A program made the position numbers and the translations under genes. From assembly GCF_000473205.1 (NCBI RefSeq), contig NZ_KI421507.1, positions 4,077,057-4,141,056 on the forward strand: DNA of 64,000 bases. Direction: 5' to 3'. The notes beneath the pieces are model-generated. The model was not told where the DNA came from. It did no database searches and saw nothing but the letters and a program-made list of their open reading frames with translations. Numbering within the stretch: the first letter of the stretch is position 1; every line of letters starts with the position of its first letter. Origin of the DNA: Pseudophaeobacter arcticus DSM 23566 (GTDB taxonomy: Bacteria > Pseudomonadota > Alphaproteobacteria > Rhodobacterales > Rhodobacteraceae). Of this stretch, positions 25,563 to 34,358 are shown piece after piece.

Positions 25563-27119
25563 CTAGCGCCCCGGCCTGTCGCGTTTTTGCAGGCGCGGTC
25601 CATCGGCTGTGATGCTGTGCAGCGACAGGCTGTGATCGGCGTTGCGCATCCGGTGGCGCAGCATCCGCCGGGTGAGCCGGGCCAGATCCGCCTGCCGCGC
25701 GGGGATCTGCGCCACGTTTTCCATCTCGCCGGCGCCTTGATGGTCAAACAGCAGGGGCGGCAGGTCGGCGGCAAATTCCACCAGGCTGAACCGCCCATCG
25801 CGCAGAATGGCGAGGCTGGACTCCGATGCCGGGGTGGCAAGCGCCTGTTGCCAGATTGTAGGGGACTGGGGGTCGCCAAAATCCAGCTCGGAATAGGAGT
25901 ATTGCCGCCAGTCAGCGGGTGTTTCTCCGCGCAGCAGCGGCACCAGCGAGGCACCATCCATCGAATTGGGGATCTCCTGTCCGACCCAGTCCAGAATGGT
26001 TGGGGTGAGGTCAATGGATTCGGTGATCTCCTGCACCACAGACCCGGCCCGTGCGGCATTGCCGGGCATGCGGATGATCAGCGGTGTTTTATATGCGGCA
26101 TCATAGACGGTGAACTTGCCCCAGCTGTGGCGGTCGCCCAGCATCTCCCCGTGGTCGGCGCTCAGCACCAGCAATGTGTTGTCGTCCTGACCGCTGTCCT
26201 TGAGGAACTGCACCACCCGGCCGATATGGGCGTCCACTTCGCTTGCCAACCCCAGATAAATCGCCCGCAGGGTCTGGATGTTTTCATCCGTCGGGTCCAG
26301 ATCCGGAAAGCCCAGCACAGCAGAGGCCGGAGTATAGGCCTGGGTTGTGGGGGGGAAGAACGGATGGATCGCGCATTCATCGGCAACCGTGGCATGGCGG
26401 CTGGGCAGTGGCAGATCGGCGGGGTCATACATCGCATTATAAGGCGCAGGGGCCACCAGCGGCGGGTGTGGGCGAATATAGGTGAGATGGGCAAACCAGC
26501 TCTGGTCGTCATAGGCGGGCATGGTCGCCAGAAAACGATCGGTCAAAAAGGCGGTATCGCTGTCTGCCGCCTTGTAGGGTGCCGGATCGTTCAGCCGGGC
26601 CGGGCCACCGGTTGGGGAGACTGGTTTGTGCAGGTCCCAATAGGTGTCAAATCTGTAGCCCTTTGAGAGCAGGTCAGCGCGCCAAGGATAGGACATCTCC
26701 AGCCGCATCTCCAACATCTCCTGAAAGCCCTCCATATGCTGTTCATAGGTGCGGATGGCCGGATCATTGGGATGATGGGTGCGCGGGTCGCGCGCGGTGT
26801 CGGTATAGCCAAACAGCATCGGAGTGTATCCGGCCTTGCGCATCTCGCCGGGCAGGGTGGGGGTGTCATGGCGCAGCGGGGTGCCGTTGCGGATCGAGCG
26901 ATGGTTCATCGCATATTGCCCGGTCAGGATCGAAGCGCGCGAGGGGCCGCAGGGGTTCACCACGGTGTAGTTTTGCTCAAATGTCACCGCCTCTGCCATC
27001 AGGGCCCGCAGGTTTGGCAGTGCGACATGCGCGGCCAGGGCACCTGTCAGGCAGTCCGCCCGCAGCTGGTCGATCAGAATGAACAACACGTTCTTTTTCC
27101 GGGGGTGATCCGTGCTCAT
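25563..27119 (-). CDS. Phosphonate monoester / phosphodiester hydrolase of the sulfatase superfamily
   Basis: A 518-residue member of the alkaline phosphatase-like superfamily. The formylglycine site is VNPCGPSRASILTG with Cys57, and metal residues include Asp17 (LIDQLRADC) and Asp/His in SADHGEMLGD. The flanking pattern ILTGQYAMNHRS, LFGYTDTARDPRTHHPNDP and a long C-terminal tail matches rhizobial and Burkholderia phosphonate monoester hydrolases more than arylsulfatases. No signal peptide is visible, so it acts in the cytoplasm. Maturation needs a formylglycine-generating enzyme, which is not in the window. It is divergent from a DeoR regulator and a Na/phosphate symporter, which supports a phosphorus role. 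Confidence 0.78.
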   Translation of the reverse strand: MSTDHPRKKNVLFILIDQLRADCLTGALAAHVALPNLRALMAEAVTFEQNYTVVNPCGPSRASILTGQYAMNHRSIRNGTPLRHDTPTLPGEMRKAGYTPMLFGYTDTARDPRTHHPNDPAIRTYEQHMEGFQEMLEMRLEMSYPWRADLLSKGYRFDTYWDLHKPVSPTGGPARLNDPAPYKAADSDTAFLTDRFLATMPAYDDQSWFAHLTYIRPHPPLVAPAPYNAMYDPADLPLPSRHATVADECAIHPFFPPTTQAYTPASAVLGFPDLDPTDENIQTLRAIYLGLASEVDAHIGRVVQFLKDSGQDDNTLLVLSADHGEMLGDRHSWGKFTVYDAAYKTPLIIRMPGNAARAGSVVQEITESIDLTPTILDWVGQEIPNSMDGASLVPLLRGETPADWRQYSYSELDFGDPQSPTIWQQALATPASESSLAILRDGRFSLVEFAADLPPLLFDHQGAGEMENVAQIPARQADLARLTRRMLRHRMRNADHSLSLHSITADGPRLQKRDRPGR

Positions 27120-27295
27120 GTGGTGCAGTCCTTTGACAGCTGGGGGGCTCAGTAGCGCCAGATAAGCCGGTCATTTGTGATTTGGGAAGAGGGTTTTCCC
27201 ATTGGGGGTGACCGTTGTTGACCGATATTTTGGGGTCTTGTGGGTTTTGACTTGTCATGTTGGCGCTAAACTGACATTTTCGCCACATAATTCTG

Positions 27296-27315
27296 CACAG
27301 TGTTGTTGCACTGTG
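27296..27315. promoter_or_regulatory. Candidate DeoR-family operator
   Basis: Perfect 7-bp inverted repeat CACAGTG-TTGTTG-CACTGTG in the divergent spacer, 28 bases before the DeoR start. Placement suits autoregulation and control of the divergent hydrolase gene. Confidence 0.5.
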
Positions 27316-27343
27316 TTTTGCCGTCTTTGTGGAGTTTTGCCTG

Positions 27344-28150
27344 ATGTCCCGTCCCGCGCCGCCGTCCCACCGGGAGGTTGAACTGCTTGAAACCCTGCGG
27401 CGGCTGGGCGGATCGGGGCGCAGTGCCGAGCTGGCGATGATGCTGGATGTGTCGGAGGAAACCGTGCGCCGCACCATCAAGGCCCTGGCCAAGGCGGGCT
27501 TGGTTGAGCGGGTCCATGGCGGCGCCTATCTGGTTGGGCCGCGCGGCACCGGCGAGGCCGGTCCCAGCTTTTTCCGGCGCATGGGAGAACACCCCACCGA
27601 GAAGGCGCAGATCGCCATGGCCGTTTTGCCCAGGATTGCCGATGGCATGACGGTGTTTCTGGATGTGGGTTCCACCACCTCCTTTGTGGCAGAGGCGCTG
27701 CGGCAGCGCCGCAACCTGACGGTGGTGACAAACTCCATCGGGGTGGCGCAGTTGCTGGCCAATCACAATGGCAACCGGTTGCATCTGCTGGGCGGCGAGA
27801 TGTGCAACGATGATCGTGGCACCTTTGGTCCGGTGGCCGAAATGCAGGCGGCACGGTTTGCCTTTGATGTGGCGGTTCTATCTGCCGATGCGCTGTCTCC
27901 AAAATATGGGCTGCTGTTTCACAATGCCGCCGAGGCGGAGCTGACGCTTGCGGTCGCGGCTGCTGCCGAGCGGGTCATTGTGGTGACCACCCACGCAAAA
28001 TTCTCTGAGAGCGCCCCACATCGGGGGCCTGCACCGCAGCAGCTGACGCATCTGGTCAGCGACCGGGAACCGGGAAAAAAACTGGCGCGGGCCCTGCTGG
28101 ACTGGGGGGTAGAGTTCACCCTGGCCGACCCGGCGCCTGAAGGAGCGTGA
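27344..28150 (+). CDS. DeoR/GlpR-family transcriptional regulator
   Basis: A 268-residue regulator. The N-terminal helix-turn-helix reads SAELAMMLDVSEETVRRTIK and is followed by LVERVHGGAYLV, the usual winged-helix end. The C-terminal sensor domain has FLDVGSTTSFVAEAL, VVTNSIGVAQLL and LLGGEMCNDDRGTFGP, the DeoRC sugar-phosphate isomerase-like fold, so the effector is probably a phosphorylated small molecule. I start at the ATG with GGAG 9 bases before it, rather than a GTG five codons upstream. The Na/phosphate symporter gene begins one base after the stop. Confidence 0.88.
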   Translation: MSRPAPPSHREVELLETLRRLGGSGRSAELAMMLDVSEETVRRTIKALAKAGLVERVHGGAYLVGPRGTGEAGPSFFRRMGEHPTEKAQIAMAVLPRIADGMTVFLDVGSTTSFVAEALRQRRNLTVVTNSIGVAQLLANHNGNRLHLLGGEMCNDDRGTFGPVAEMQAARFAFDVAVLSADALSPKYGLLFHNAAEAELTLAVAAAAERVIVVTTHAKFSESAPHRGPAPQQLTHLVSDREPGKKLARALLDWGVEFTLADPAPEGA

Positions 28151-28151
28151 C

Positions 28152-29843
28152 ATGGCGATTCTGACCTTTCTCATCAGCCTTGCAGGGGCCACCATGTTCC
28201 TGCTGTTTGCGGTGCGCATGGTGCGCACCGGCATCGAGCGCAGCTATGGCGCCTCGTTCCAGCGCTTGCTGACCGGCACCGGCAGTCAGATCCAGGCCAG
28301 CGGTGTCGGGCTGGGGTTGGCCCTGGTTCTGCAAAGCTCGGCGGCGGTGGCGCTGCTGGTGACCGGCTTTGCCTCTGGCGGGTATCTGGCCTTTCCCACC
28401 GGGTTGGCCATCGTGCTGGGCGGGGACCTGGGGTCGGCGCTGATCATTCAGATCCTGTCGTTCAAGCTCGACTGGCTGGTGCCGGTGCTTTTGGCAGTGG
28501 GGGGCTACCTTTTTGTCAAAACCGAGGGCAAGAAGACCCGGCAGGCGGGGCGGATCCTGATGGGGGTCGCCTTTATCCTGATCTCGCTGCGCTTTTTGCG
28601 CGAAGCGATGGATCCGATCCGCGACAGTGCCTTTTTGCCCGCCGTGGCAGGCTATCTGGCGCGGGACTATATCACCGCCTTTCTGGTGGGGGCGGGGCTT
28701 GCCTTTGTGATGCACTCCTCGGTGGCGGCCATTCTGATGTGCGTGACCCTGGTGCAGATCGGCGCCATTCCCTTTGAGGCAGGCCTGTCGCTGGTGCTGG
28801 GGGCCAATTTTGGCTCTGGCTTCATTCCGGTCTGGCTGAGCCGCGGGATGAGCCAAAGTGCGCGGCGCATACCCTATGCCAACCTCGGGCTGCGCGGCAC
28901 CTGGGCGCTGATCTGTCTGCTGGCGGTAAATTCCAGCCTGGGTGTCGGGCTGTTGGCCGCGCCGCAGATCGGGGCGCAGATCGGGTCAATGGGCGGGCAG
29001 ATGCTGGTCTATGTGCATCTCGCCTTCAACGGCTCCCTGTTACTGCTGGCGCTGCCGATCTCGGTGCGGATTGAACCCTTGATGAAACGCCTGATGGTAC
29101 AGCCCCCGGCGCCTGAAGCCGACCTGACCGGCAGACCGCCGAGCGCCCTGGAGCCCGGCAGCTATGGCCCGCCGGCCCAGGTTCTGGCCAATCTGAAGCG
29201 AGAGCTGTTGCGGATGTGCGATCTGGTCGAGACCATGTTTCGCCCGCTCTCGGAGCTGTACAAAACCGGCGACGGCGCGCAGATCAAGGCGGTTCAGGAT
29301 CTGGATCCAGAGGTCAATGCCTGCCTGTCGGGGATCCGTTCTTATGTGGCCGATATCCCCGAGCAGGACTTTACACCGGATGAGCTGAAACAGGCGCGTG
29401 AAATGGTGGAATATGCCATCCGTCTGGAAACCGCCGGCGATGTGGCAGCGCGGCGTCTGGCGGTGCTGGCGGGGAAGCTGAACAAAAAGCACCTGCGGTT
29501 CTCAAACGAGGGCTGGGACGAAATCCTGCATATGCACGAGGCGATCATGGCCAATCTGCGGCTGGCCTCGAATGTGCTGATTTCAAACGATCTGGAAAGC
29601 GCCCGTTTGCTCAACCTGGAAAAGACCGAACTCAAGCGGATGGAGCGCGACAGCCGCAAGCGCCACCTGAAGCGGCTGCAACGGGGCACCGGGCATAGTT
29701 TTGAAACCTCGGATATTCACCTGGAAACCCTGCGGGCGCTGCGTGAGTTCAACAGCCATGTGGCGGCGGTCTCTTATCCCTTGCTCTATCAGAACGGCCA
29801 GCTTCTGGAGACCCGGCTGATCGAAGATATGGAAGCCAGCTGA
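28152..29843 (+). CDS. Na+/phosphate symporter with C-terminal PhoU-like domain
   Basis: A 563-residue inner-membrane transporter of the NptA/PNaS family. Two inverted repeats carry the hallmark LVLQSSAAVALLVTGF (QSS at 61-63) and VMHSSVAAILM (HSS at 188-190). After about 310 residues of membrane core come helices at about 355-560 that resemble PhoU (LKRELLRMCDLVETMFRPLSE; LETAGDVAARRL). It starts one base after the DeoR stop, so the two are translationally coupled. Together with the divergent phosphonate/phosphodiester hydrolase it suggests release and handling of phosphate. Confidence 0.88.
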   Translation: MAILTFLISLAGATMFLLFAVRMVRTGIERSYGASFQRLLTGTGSQIQASGVGLGLALVLQSSAAVALLVTGFASGGYLAFPTGLAIVLGGDLGSALIIQILSFKLDWLVPVLLAVGGYLFVKTEGKKTRQAGRILMGVAFILISLRFLREAMDPIRDSAFLPAVAGYLARDYITAFLVGAGLAFVMHSSVAAILMCVTLVQIGAIPFEAGLSLVLGANFGSGFIPVWLSRGMSQSARRIPYANLGLRGTWALICLLAVNSSLGVGLLAAPQIGAQIGSMGGQMLVYVHLAFNGSLLLLALPISVRIEPLMKRLMVQPPAPEADLTGRPPSALEPGSYGPPAQVLANLKRELLRMCDLVETMFRPLSELYKTGDGAQIKAVQDLDPEVNACLSGIRSYVADIPEQDFTPDELKQAREMVEYAIRLETAGDVAARRLAVLAGKLNKKHLRFSNEGWDEILHMHEAIMANLRLASNVLISNDLESARLLNLEKTELKRMERDSRKRHLKRLQRGTGHSFETSDIHLETLRALREFNSHVAAVSYPLLYQNGQLLETRLIEDMEAS

Positions 29844-29905
29844 CCGCGCCAAACAGGCTCTGAATATGGCGTTTCACCGCCAGAATTGAAAAGGTTCCCC
29901 GAAAA

Positions 29906-30745
29906 ATGACGCCCTTTGTTGTTGCCATCATCCTGTCAGCGGCGCTGTTGCATGCGGTCTGGAATGCGATTGTCAAAACTGCGGTGGATCGCACCGCGAC
30001 GCTGGGGCTGGTGGCGCTGGGCCATGTTGTTCCCGGTGCGGTCATGGTGGTCTATTTGCCGCTGCCTGAGCCGGAAAGCCTGGGCTATGTGGCGCTGTCG
30101 ACCCTGATCCATTTTGGCTATTTCTACATGCTGGGGCAGGCCTATCGCCATGGTGACCTCAGCGTGGTCTACCCCATTGCCCGTGGCATTGTTCCTGCCC
30201 TTGTGGCGCTGTGGGCGATGATTTTTGCCAGTGAGTTCCTGCCGCTGCAGGCCTGGTTGGGCATTGCCCTGATTGGCCTGGGGATCCAACTGAGCAGCTG
30301 GCAGGCGTTGAAATCCGGGGTTGGGCGCAGTGCGTTGCTTTATGCGCTGGGCACTGGGGTCTGCATCTCGCTTTACTCGCTGGTGGATGGTCTGGGGGTG
30401 CGTCTGTCGGGCAATACGCTCAGCTATTGGGCCTGGGGCGCCTTTGGACATATCTTTGTTGCCGGGTTTATCGGCCTGCGCCGACGGCGGGTGCTGGCAC
30501 AGATCCCGGCGCGCAGCTGGGGGATTGGCATTGCCGGTGGCTTGGTCTCGATGACGGCCTATGGGCTGGTGCTCTTTGCCAAGAACTTTGCACCGCTGGG
30601 GGCGGTCTCTGCTCTGCGTGAAACCTCGGTCATTTTTGCCGCCCTGATTGGCTTTGTTTTCCTGCGGGAAGGCAACTGGATACGCCGTCTGGGGGCTGCC
30701 GTGGTGATGGCGCTGGGGGTGGCCCTGATTGGGTTGTCTGTTTGA
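29906..30745 (+). CDS. DMT superfamily (EamA-like) permease
   Basis: A 279-residue membrane protein with about ten hydrophobic segments in two EamA-type halves. HAVWNAIVKTAVDR near the N-terminus and YPIARGIVPALVALWAMIFASE in the middle are typical of the drug/metabolite transporter superfamily; APLGAVSALRETSVIFAALIGF marks the second repeat. Substrate unknown. It follows the symporter by 62 bases on the same strand and may share its transcript. Confidence 0.8.
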   Translation: MTPFVVAIILSAALLHAVWNAIVKTAVDRTATLGLVALGHVVPGAVMVVYLPLPEPESLGYVALSTLIHFGYFYMLGQAYRHGDLSVVYPIARGIVPALVALWAMIFASEFLPLQAWLGIALIGLGIQLSSWQALKSGVGRSALLYALGTGVCISLYSLVDGLGVRLSGNTLSYWAWGAFGHIFVAGFIGLRRRRVLAQIPARSWGIGIAGGLVSMTAYGLVLFAKNFAPLGAVSALRETSVIFAALIGFVFLREGNWIRRLGAAVVMALGVALIGLSV

Positions 30746-30746
30746 C

Positions 30747-30803
30747 AGGCAGTTCCCCCGTCCAGGCTGCGCCGCGAGGCTGTTTACATTGACGGAACTG
30801 CCT
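30747..30803 (+). other. Long-loop inverted repeat after the DMT gene
   Basis: AGGCAGTTCC at 30747 pairs with GGAACTGCCT at 30794, with a further GTC/GAC pairing beyond a CCC bulge. No T-run follows. It may protect the 3' end of the DMT mRNA. The rest of the 283-base spacer before the ABC operon is AT-rich and should contain the operon promoter, though I could not place it. Confidence 0.4.
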
Positions 30804-31028
30804 GGGAGGCGCAAACTCCTGTTACAACACCACCTTATTCTGCTGGAGTTGAGGAGAATCGGGCAGTGTTACTCGAAAACTGGAGCCATGGTTTTAGGTG
30901 CTGCGGCATTTTGGCCTTATCAGTTTTTGAAACTGTCACTGTTTGTTGGGCGCAATGCCTCGCACTCTTTAAAATACCAAAAACAATAAAAAACGATACC
31001 AACAAACCCACTAGGGAGAAATTTGAAT

Positions 31029-32153
31029 ATGACTACCAAATCTAGCGTCACTCGCCGGACCCTGCTGAAAAGCGCCGGTGCGGCTGCTCTCGCAGCGCCG
31101 CTCTATTCCAAAAGCGCGCTGGCGTCTTCGGGTGAAGTGAACATTCTGATGTGGTCGGACTATCTGCCCCCAGCCTTTATCGAAGGCTTTGAGGCAAAGA
31201 CCGGCATCAAGGTAAATTACACCGGTATTGGTTCGAACGAGGAAATCATCAACAAGATGAAGGCCACCAAGGGCCAGGGCTTTGACATTGTCTCGCCCAC
31301 CAACAACCGGTCACTGCAGTGGGGCCCACTGCAGCTGCTGAAACCTTTTGACATGAACAAGGTCAACATCGACGCGGTGAACCCGGCGATGGCCAAAATC
31401 GGCACATCTGCCTGGAACTTTGACGGCGCCGGCGTGCATTGGCTGCCCCATATCTGGGGTACCGAAGGCATTGCCTACCGCACCGACAAATGGCTGCCAG
31501 CGGGCGATGCGCCGTCTTATGGCGATGTCTGGTCCGAAGAGAACGCAGGCAAAACCATGGGGCGCGCCCATTCGATGATGCTGGGCGCGGGTCTCTATAT
31601 GGAAACCTCTGGCGAAATGGAGCCTGGCTCTGTCTGGGCGGCCTATGGTGACGAAGACACCATGCGCGAGGTCTGGGGCAAGATCACCGATTGGTGCATG
31701 GCGCGCAAAGACCGGATCAAGCTGATCTGGAATGATGCCGACACCCAGAAAAACGGTCTGCTGAACGAAGGCGTTGTTGTTGGTCAAACCTGGGATGGCC
31801 CCCCACTGGCGCTGAAAGCCGCTGGCGAGCCTGTGCATTATCAAGCCCCTGTCGAGGGTGCGATGGCCTGGGTTGACGGCATGTCCATGCCGGTTGGTGC
31901 CAAGAACGAAGAGCAGGTCTATGCCTTTATCGACTATGCCTTTGGCAAGGAAGCCGCCGGTAAAGCGATCGACAGCCATGGCTATAACTCGCCGGTTCTG
32001 GGCGCGGATGCCTTCTCGGGCGACGTGTACAAAAAGAACTTTGCCGAAGCCTATCCCGGCGACAGCCTGGCCAACCTGAACCCCTGGCCTGCCGAAGCGC
32101 CTTGGTATGCTGAAGTGCGCACCGAGTTCGTCAACAAGTTCAAAAGCGCCTGA
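31029..32153 (+). CDS. Polyamine-type periplasmic binding protein, Tat-exported
   Basis: A 374-residue PotD-like (SBP_bac_8 type) binding protein. The N-terminus has SVTRRTLLKSAGAAALAAPL, a twin-arginine signal. The mature part starts EVNILMWSDYLPPAFIEGFE and contains VSPTNNRSLQWGPLQLLKP and WGTEGIAYRTDKW, which resemble the PotD/PotF pattern. AGGGAG precedes the ATG at 31029; the TTG two codons earlier is less likely. It heads a four-gene ABC operon. The ligand could be putrescine, spermidine or another amine or amino acid derivative. Confidence 0.85.
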   Translation: MTTKSSVTRRTLLKSAGAAALAAPLYSKSALASSGEVNILMWSDYLPPAFIEGFEAKTGIKVNYTGIGSNEEIINKMKATKGQGFDIVSPTNNRSLQWGPLQLLKPFDMNKVNIDAVNPAMAKIGTSAWNFDGAGVHWLPHIWGTEGIAYRTDKWLPAGDAPSYGDVWSEENAGKTMGRAHSMMLGAGLYMETSGEMEPGSVWAAYGDEDTMREVWGKITDWCMARKDRIKLIWNDADTQKNGLLNEGVVVGQTWDGPPLALKAAGEPVHYQAPVEGAMAWVDGMSMPVGAKNEEQVYAFIDYAFGKEAAGKAIDSHGYNSPVLGADAFSGDVYKKNFAEAYPGDSLANLNPWPAEAPWYAEVRTEFVNKFKSA

Positions 32154-32169
32154 TCCGTTTTTGAACAAA

Positions 32170-32196
32170 CTGGCCCCTGGATTTTCCGGGGGCCAG
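32170..32196 (+). other. Hairpin between binding protein and ATPase genes
   Basis: Arms CTGGCCCC and GGGGCCAG around an 11-base loop, 16 bases after the binding-protein stop, without a T-run. Such structures usually stabilise the upstream message and give more binding protein than membrane components. Confidence 0.6.
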
Positions 32197-32312
32197 CCTG
32201 TGCGCATGCATGTCCCATGGGCGCATCAACACATCTGAATGAACAGAGCAGCCTGTTTACGCCGGGGGTATTCTCCACCGGGCGGGAGAGCTGCGAGCTG
32301 AGGAGAGACCAC

Positions 32313-33425
32313 ATGAGTGCTGGGGTCGGCGTAGATCTTGAAAACCTCTGGATCCGCTTTGGAGATTTTGTCGCCGTGCGCGACGCAAATGTGCATATCA
32401 ACGGAGGTGATTTCTTTTCCTTCCTTGGTCCTTCGGGCTGCGGGAAGACCACGATCTTGCGCGCTGTTTCGGGCTTTTTAGACCCCAGTGAAGGTCAGGT
32501 GCTGATTGGCGGCAAGGATATGAAGGGCATCGGCCCGAACAAACGTCCCACCGCGCTGATTTTTCAGAACCTGGCGCTGTTCCCGCTGATGAAGGTCTGG
32601 GAAAACATCACCTTTTCGATGGAAATCAAAGGCGCATCGGCGCGGGAACGTCGCAAGCGCGCGGATGAATTACTGGACATGATCGCGCTGCCGGGGCAGG
32701 GCGACAAGCTGCCCTCGGAGCTGTCAGGCGGCCAGCGCCAGCGGGTCGCCATTGCCCGCGCGCTCTGCGCCGAGCCGGATGTTTTGCTGCTGGATGAGCC
32801 GCTCTCGGCGCTGGATCTGAAGCTGCGCCAGCACATGCGCACAGAGCTGCGCGAAATTCAGAAACGCGTGGGCATCACCTTCATCTATATCACGCACGAT
32901 CAGGGCGAGGCCCTGACCATGTCTGACAATATCGCGGTGATGCGCGCCGGCGTCATCGACCAGATTGGCGATGGCAAGACCATCTACAATGATCCCGCCA
33001 CCGCCTTTGCCGCGTCTTTTGTTGGCGAAAACAACGTGTTCCGGGGCAAGGTGAAACAGGTGTCGGGGGAAACCGCCTTGATCAGCACCAACCGGTCTGG
33101 CGATCTGCTGGCGCGGGTCTCTTCGGCCAATCAGGGCAAGATGAAACCGGGGGATGACGCGATGATGTTTATCCGTCCCGAAGCCTTTGCCCTGGCGCCG
33201 GTTGGCACCGAAGGCGATCACTTTGTCACCGCCACCGTCACCAACGAAGAATTTGAAGGCAATAGCTTCAATATCTTCATGGCGGGCGAAGGCGGCAAGG
33301 AAATGAAGGTCTCGCTGCCGAACCTTGGCCAGTCTTTTGACAGCCACAAGGGGCAGCCGATGACCCTGCAATATGATGTCCAGAACGCTGTGGCCCTGCC
33401 CGCTGGCGATCTGGCCACCGAATAG
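32313..33425 (+). CDS. Polyamine-type ABC transporter ATP-binding protein
   Basis: A 370-residue PotA-like ATPase. Walker A is GPSGCGKTT, the signature LSGGQRQRVA, Walker B VLLLDEPLSALD and the switch His is in YITHDQGEAL. A C-terminal TOBE domain (about 275-365) is indicated by FIRPEAFALAP and the following beta-rich sequence. GAGGAGAG lies just before the ATG; upstream in-frame codons are non-coding in character. It pairs with the two following permeases. Confidence 0.92.
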   Translation: MSAGVGVDLENLWIRFGDFVAVRDANVHINGGDFFSFLGPSGCGKTTILRAVSGFLDPSEGQVLIGGKDMKGIGPNKRPTALIFQNLALFPLMKVWENITFSMEIKGASARERRKRADELLDMIALPGQGDKLPSELSGGQRQRVAIARALCAEPDVLLLDEPLSALDLKLRQHMRTELREIQKRVGITFIYITHDQGEALTMSDNIAVMRAGVIDQIGDGKTIYNDPATAFAASFVGENNVFRGKVKQVSGETALISTNRSGDLLARVSSANQGKMKPGDDAMMFIRPEAFALAPVGTEGDHFVTATVTNEEFEGNSFNIFMAGEGGKEMKVSLPNLGQSFDSHKGQPMTLQYDVQNAVALPAGDLATE

Positions 33426-33437
33426 GGAGAAGTGGCA

Positions 33438-34358
33438 ATGCCTCGTTTCCTGAAAGAGTTCTTTGACCGCAATGGTCTGGGCATTGGCTCGCTGATGCTG
33501 GGGCTGGTGTTGTTCTGGACCATTGGTCTGATCATCCTGCCGCAGCTGTCGATGCTGGATTTCTCCTTCCGTCCCAACCTGCCACCGCCTGAGATCGGCG
33601 GGCCAAAAGACATCTATACGATGGAGAATTACACATATCTGGTCTTTGGCCCCGAAGGCGGCAGCCAGGACTATAACGCGGTTGATCTCAAGGTGTTTTA
33701 CCGGACGTTGATTGCGGCGATCTTTGTCACCATCTTCAACCTGATCCTGTGTTATCCGATCGCCTATTATCTGGCCCAGACCAAGGGCAATCACATCCGT
33801 ATCTTTGCGCTGATGCTGATCATCCCCTACTGGATCAACGAGATCCTGCGGGCCTTTGCCCTGCGCATCATCTTTGGCGAAACCGGCGTGCTGAACAATC
33901 TGCTGGTGGCGGCCGGGATATTTGACACGCCCTTTGACTTTGTTCGCAACGATATCGCGCTCTATGCCGGTCTGGGCTATGCCTATATCCTGTTGATGAT
34001 CTTCCCGATCTACAACGTGATCGAAAGCCTGGATCGCAACCAGATCGAGGCGGCGCGGGATATGGGCGCCAGCTGGTCAATGATCCACCGCCGGGTGGTT
34101 ATTCCCTATGCCAAACCGGGCATCAGCTCGGGCTGTACCATGGTGTTCATGCTGTCAGCCGGGGCGCTGGCGGCGCCACAAATCCTGGGCGGACCATCGT
34201 CGCTCTGGTTCACCCAGCTGATTTACCAGCAATTCAACGACAACTCTGACTGGCCACAGGGCGCGGCCTATGCCGTGGTGCTGCTGGTGACCTGTATCCT
34301 CTTGGTGCTTGCTCTGATGCGGGTCTTCAAGGTGAACATGGGGGATATCGGCAAATGA
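33438..34358 (+). CDS. Polyamine-type ABC transporter permease (PotB-like)
   Basis: A 306-residue inner-membrane permease with about six helices. The EAA coupling loop is EAARDMGASWSMIHRRVVIP (about residues 204-223). A large periplasmic loop after the first helix carries DFSFRPNLPPPEIGG. The ATG at 33438 has AGGGAG 8 bases before it; a GTG two codons upstream is less favoured. It overlaps the next permease by 4 bases (ATGA). Confidence 0.9.
   Translation: MPRFLKEFFDRNGLGIGSLMLGLVLFWTIGLIILPQLSMLDFSFRPNLPPPEIGGPKDIYTMENYTYLVFGPEGGSQDYNAVDLKVFYRTLIAAIFVTIFNLILCYPIAYYLAQTKGNHIRIFALMLIIPYWINEILRAFALRIIFGETGVLNNLLVAAGIFDTPFDFVRNDIALYAGLGYAYILLMIFPIYNVIESLDRNQIEAARDMGASWSMIHRRVVIPYAKPGISSGCTMVFMLSAGALAAPQILGGPSSLWFTQLIYQQFNDNSDWPQGAAYAVVLLVTCILLVLALMRVFKVNMGDIGK

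Noticed and set aside
25563..27119. The sulfatase-superfamily gene as an arylsulfatase
   Set aside because: The CGPSRASILTG site alone fits both, but the flanking LFGYTDTARDPRTHHPNDP block and lack of a signal peptide fit phosphonate monoester hydrolases better. Kept as a hydrolase of that group with reduced confidence.
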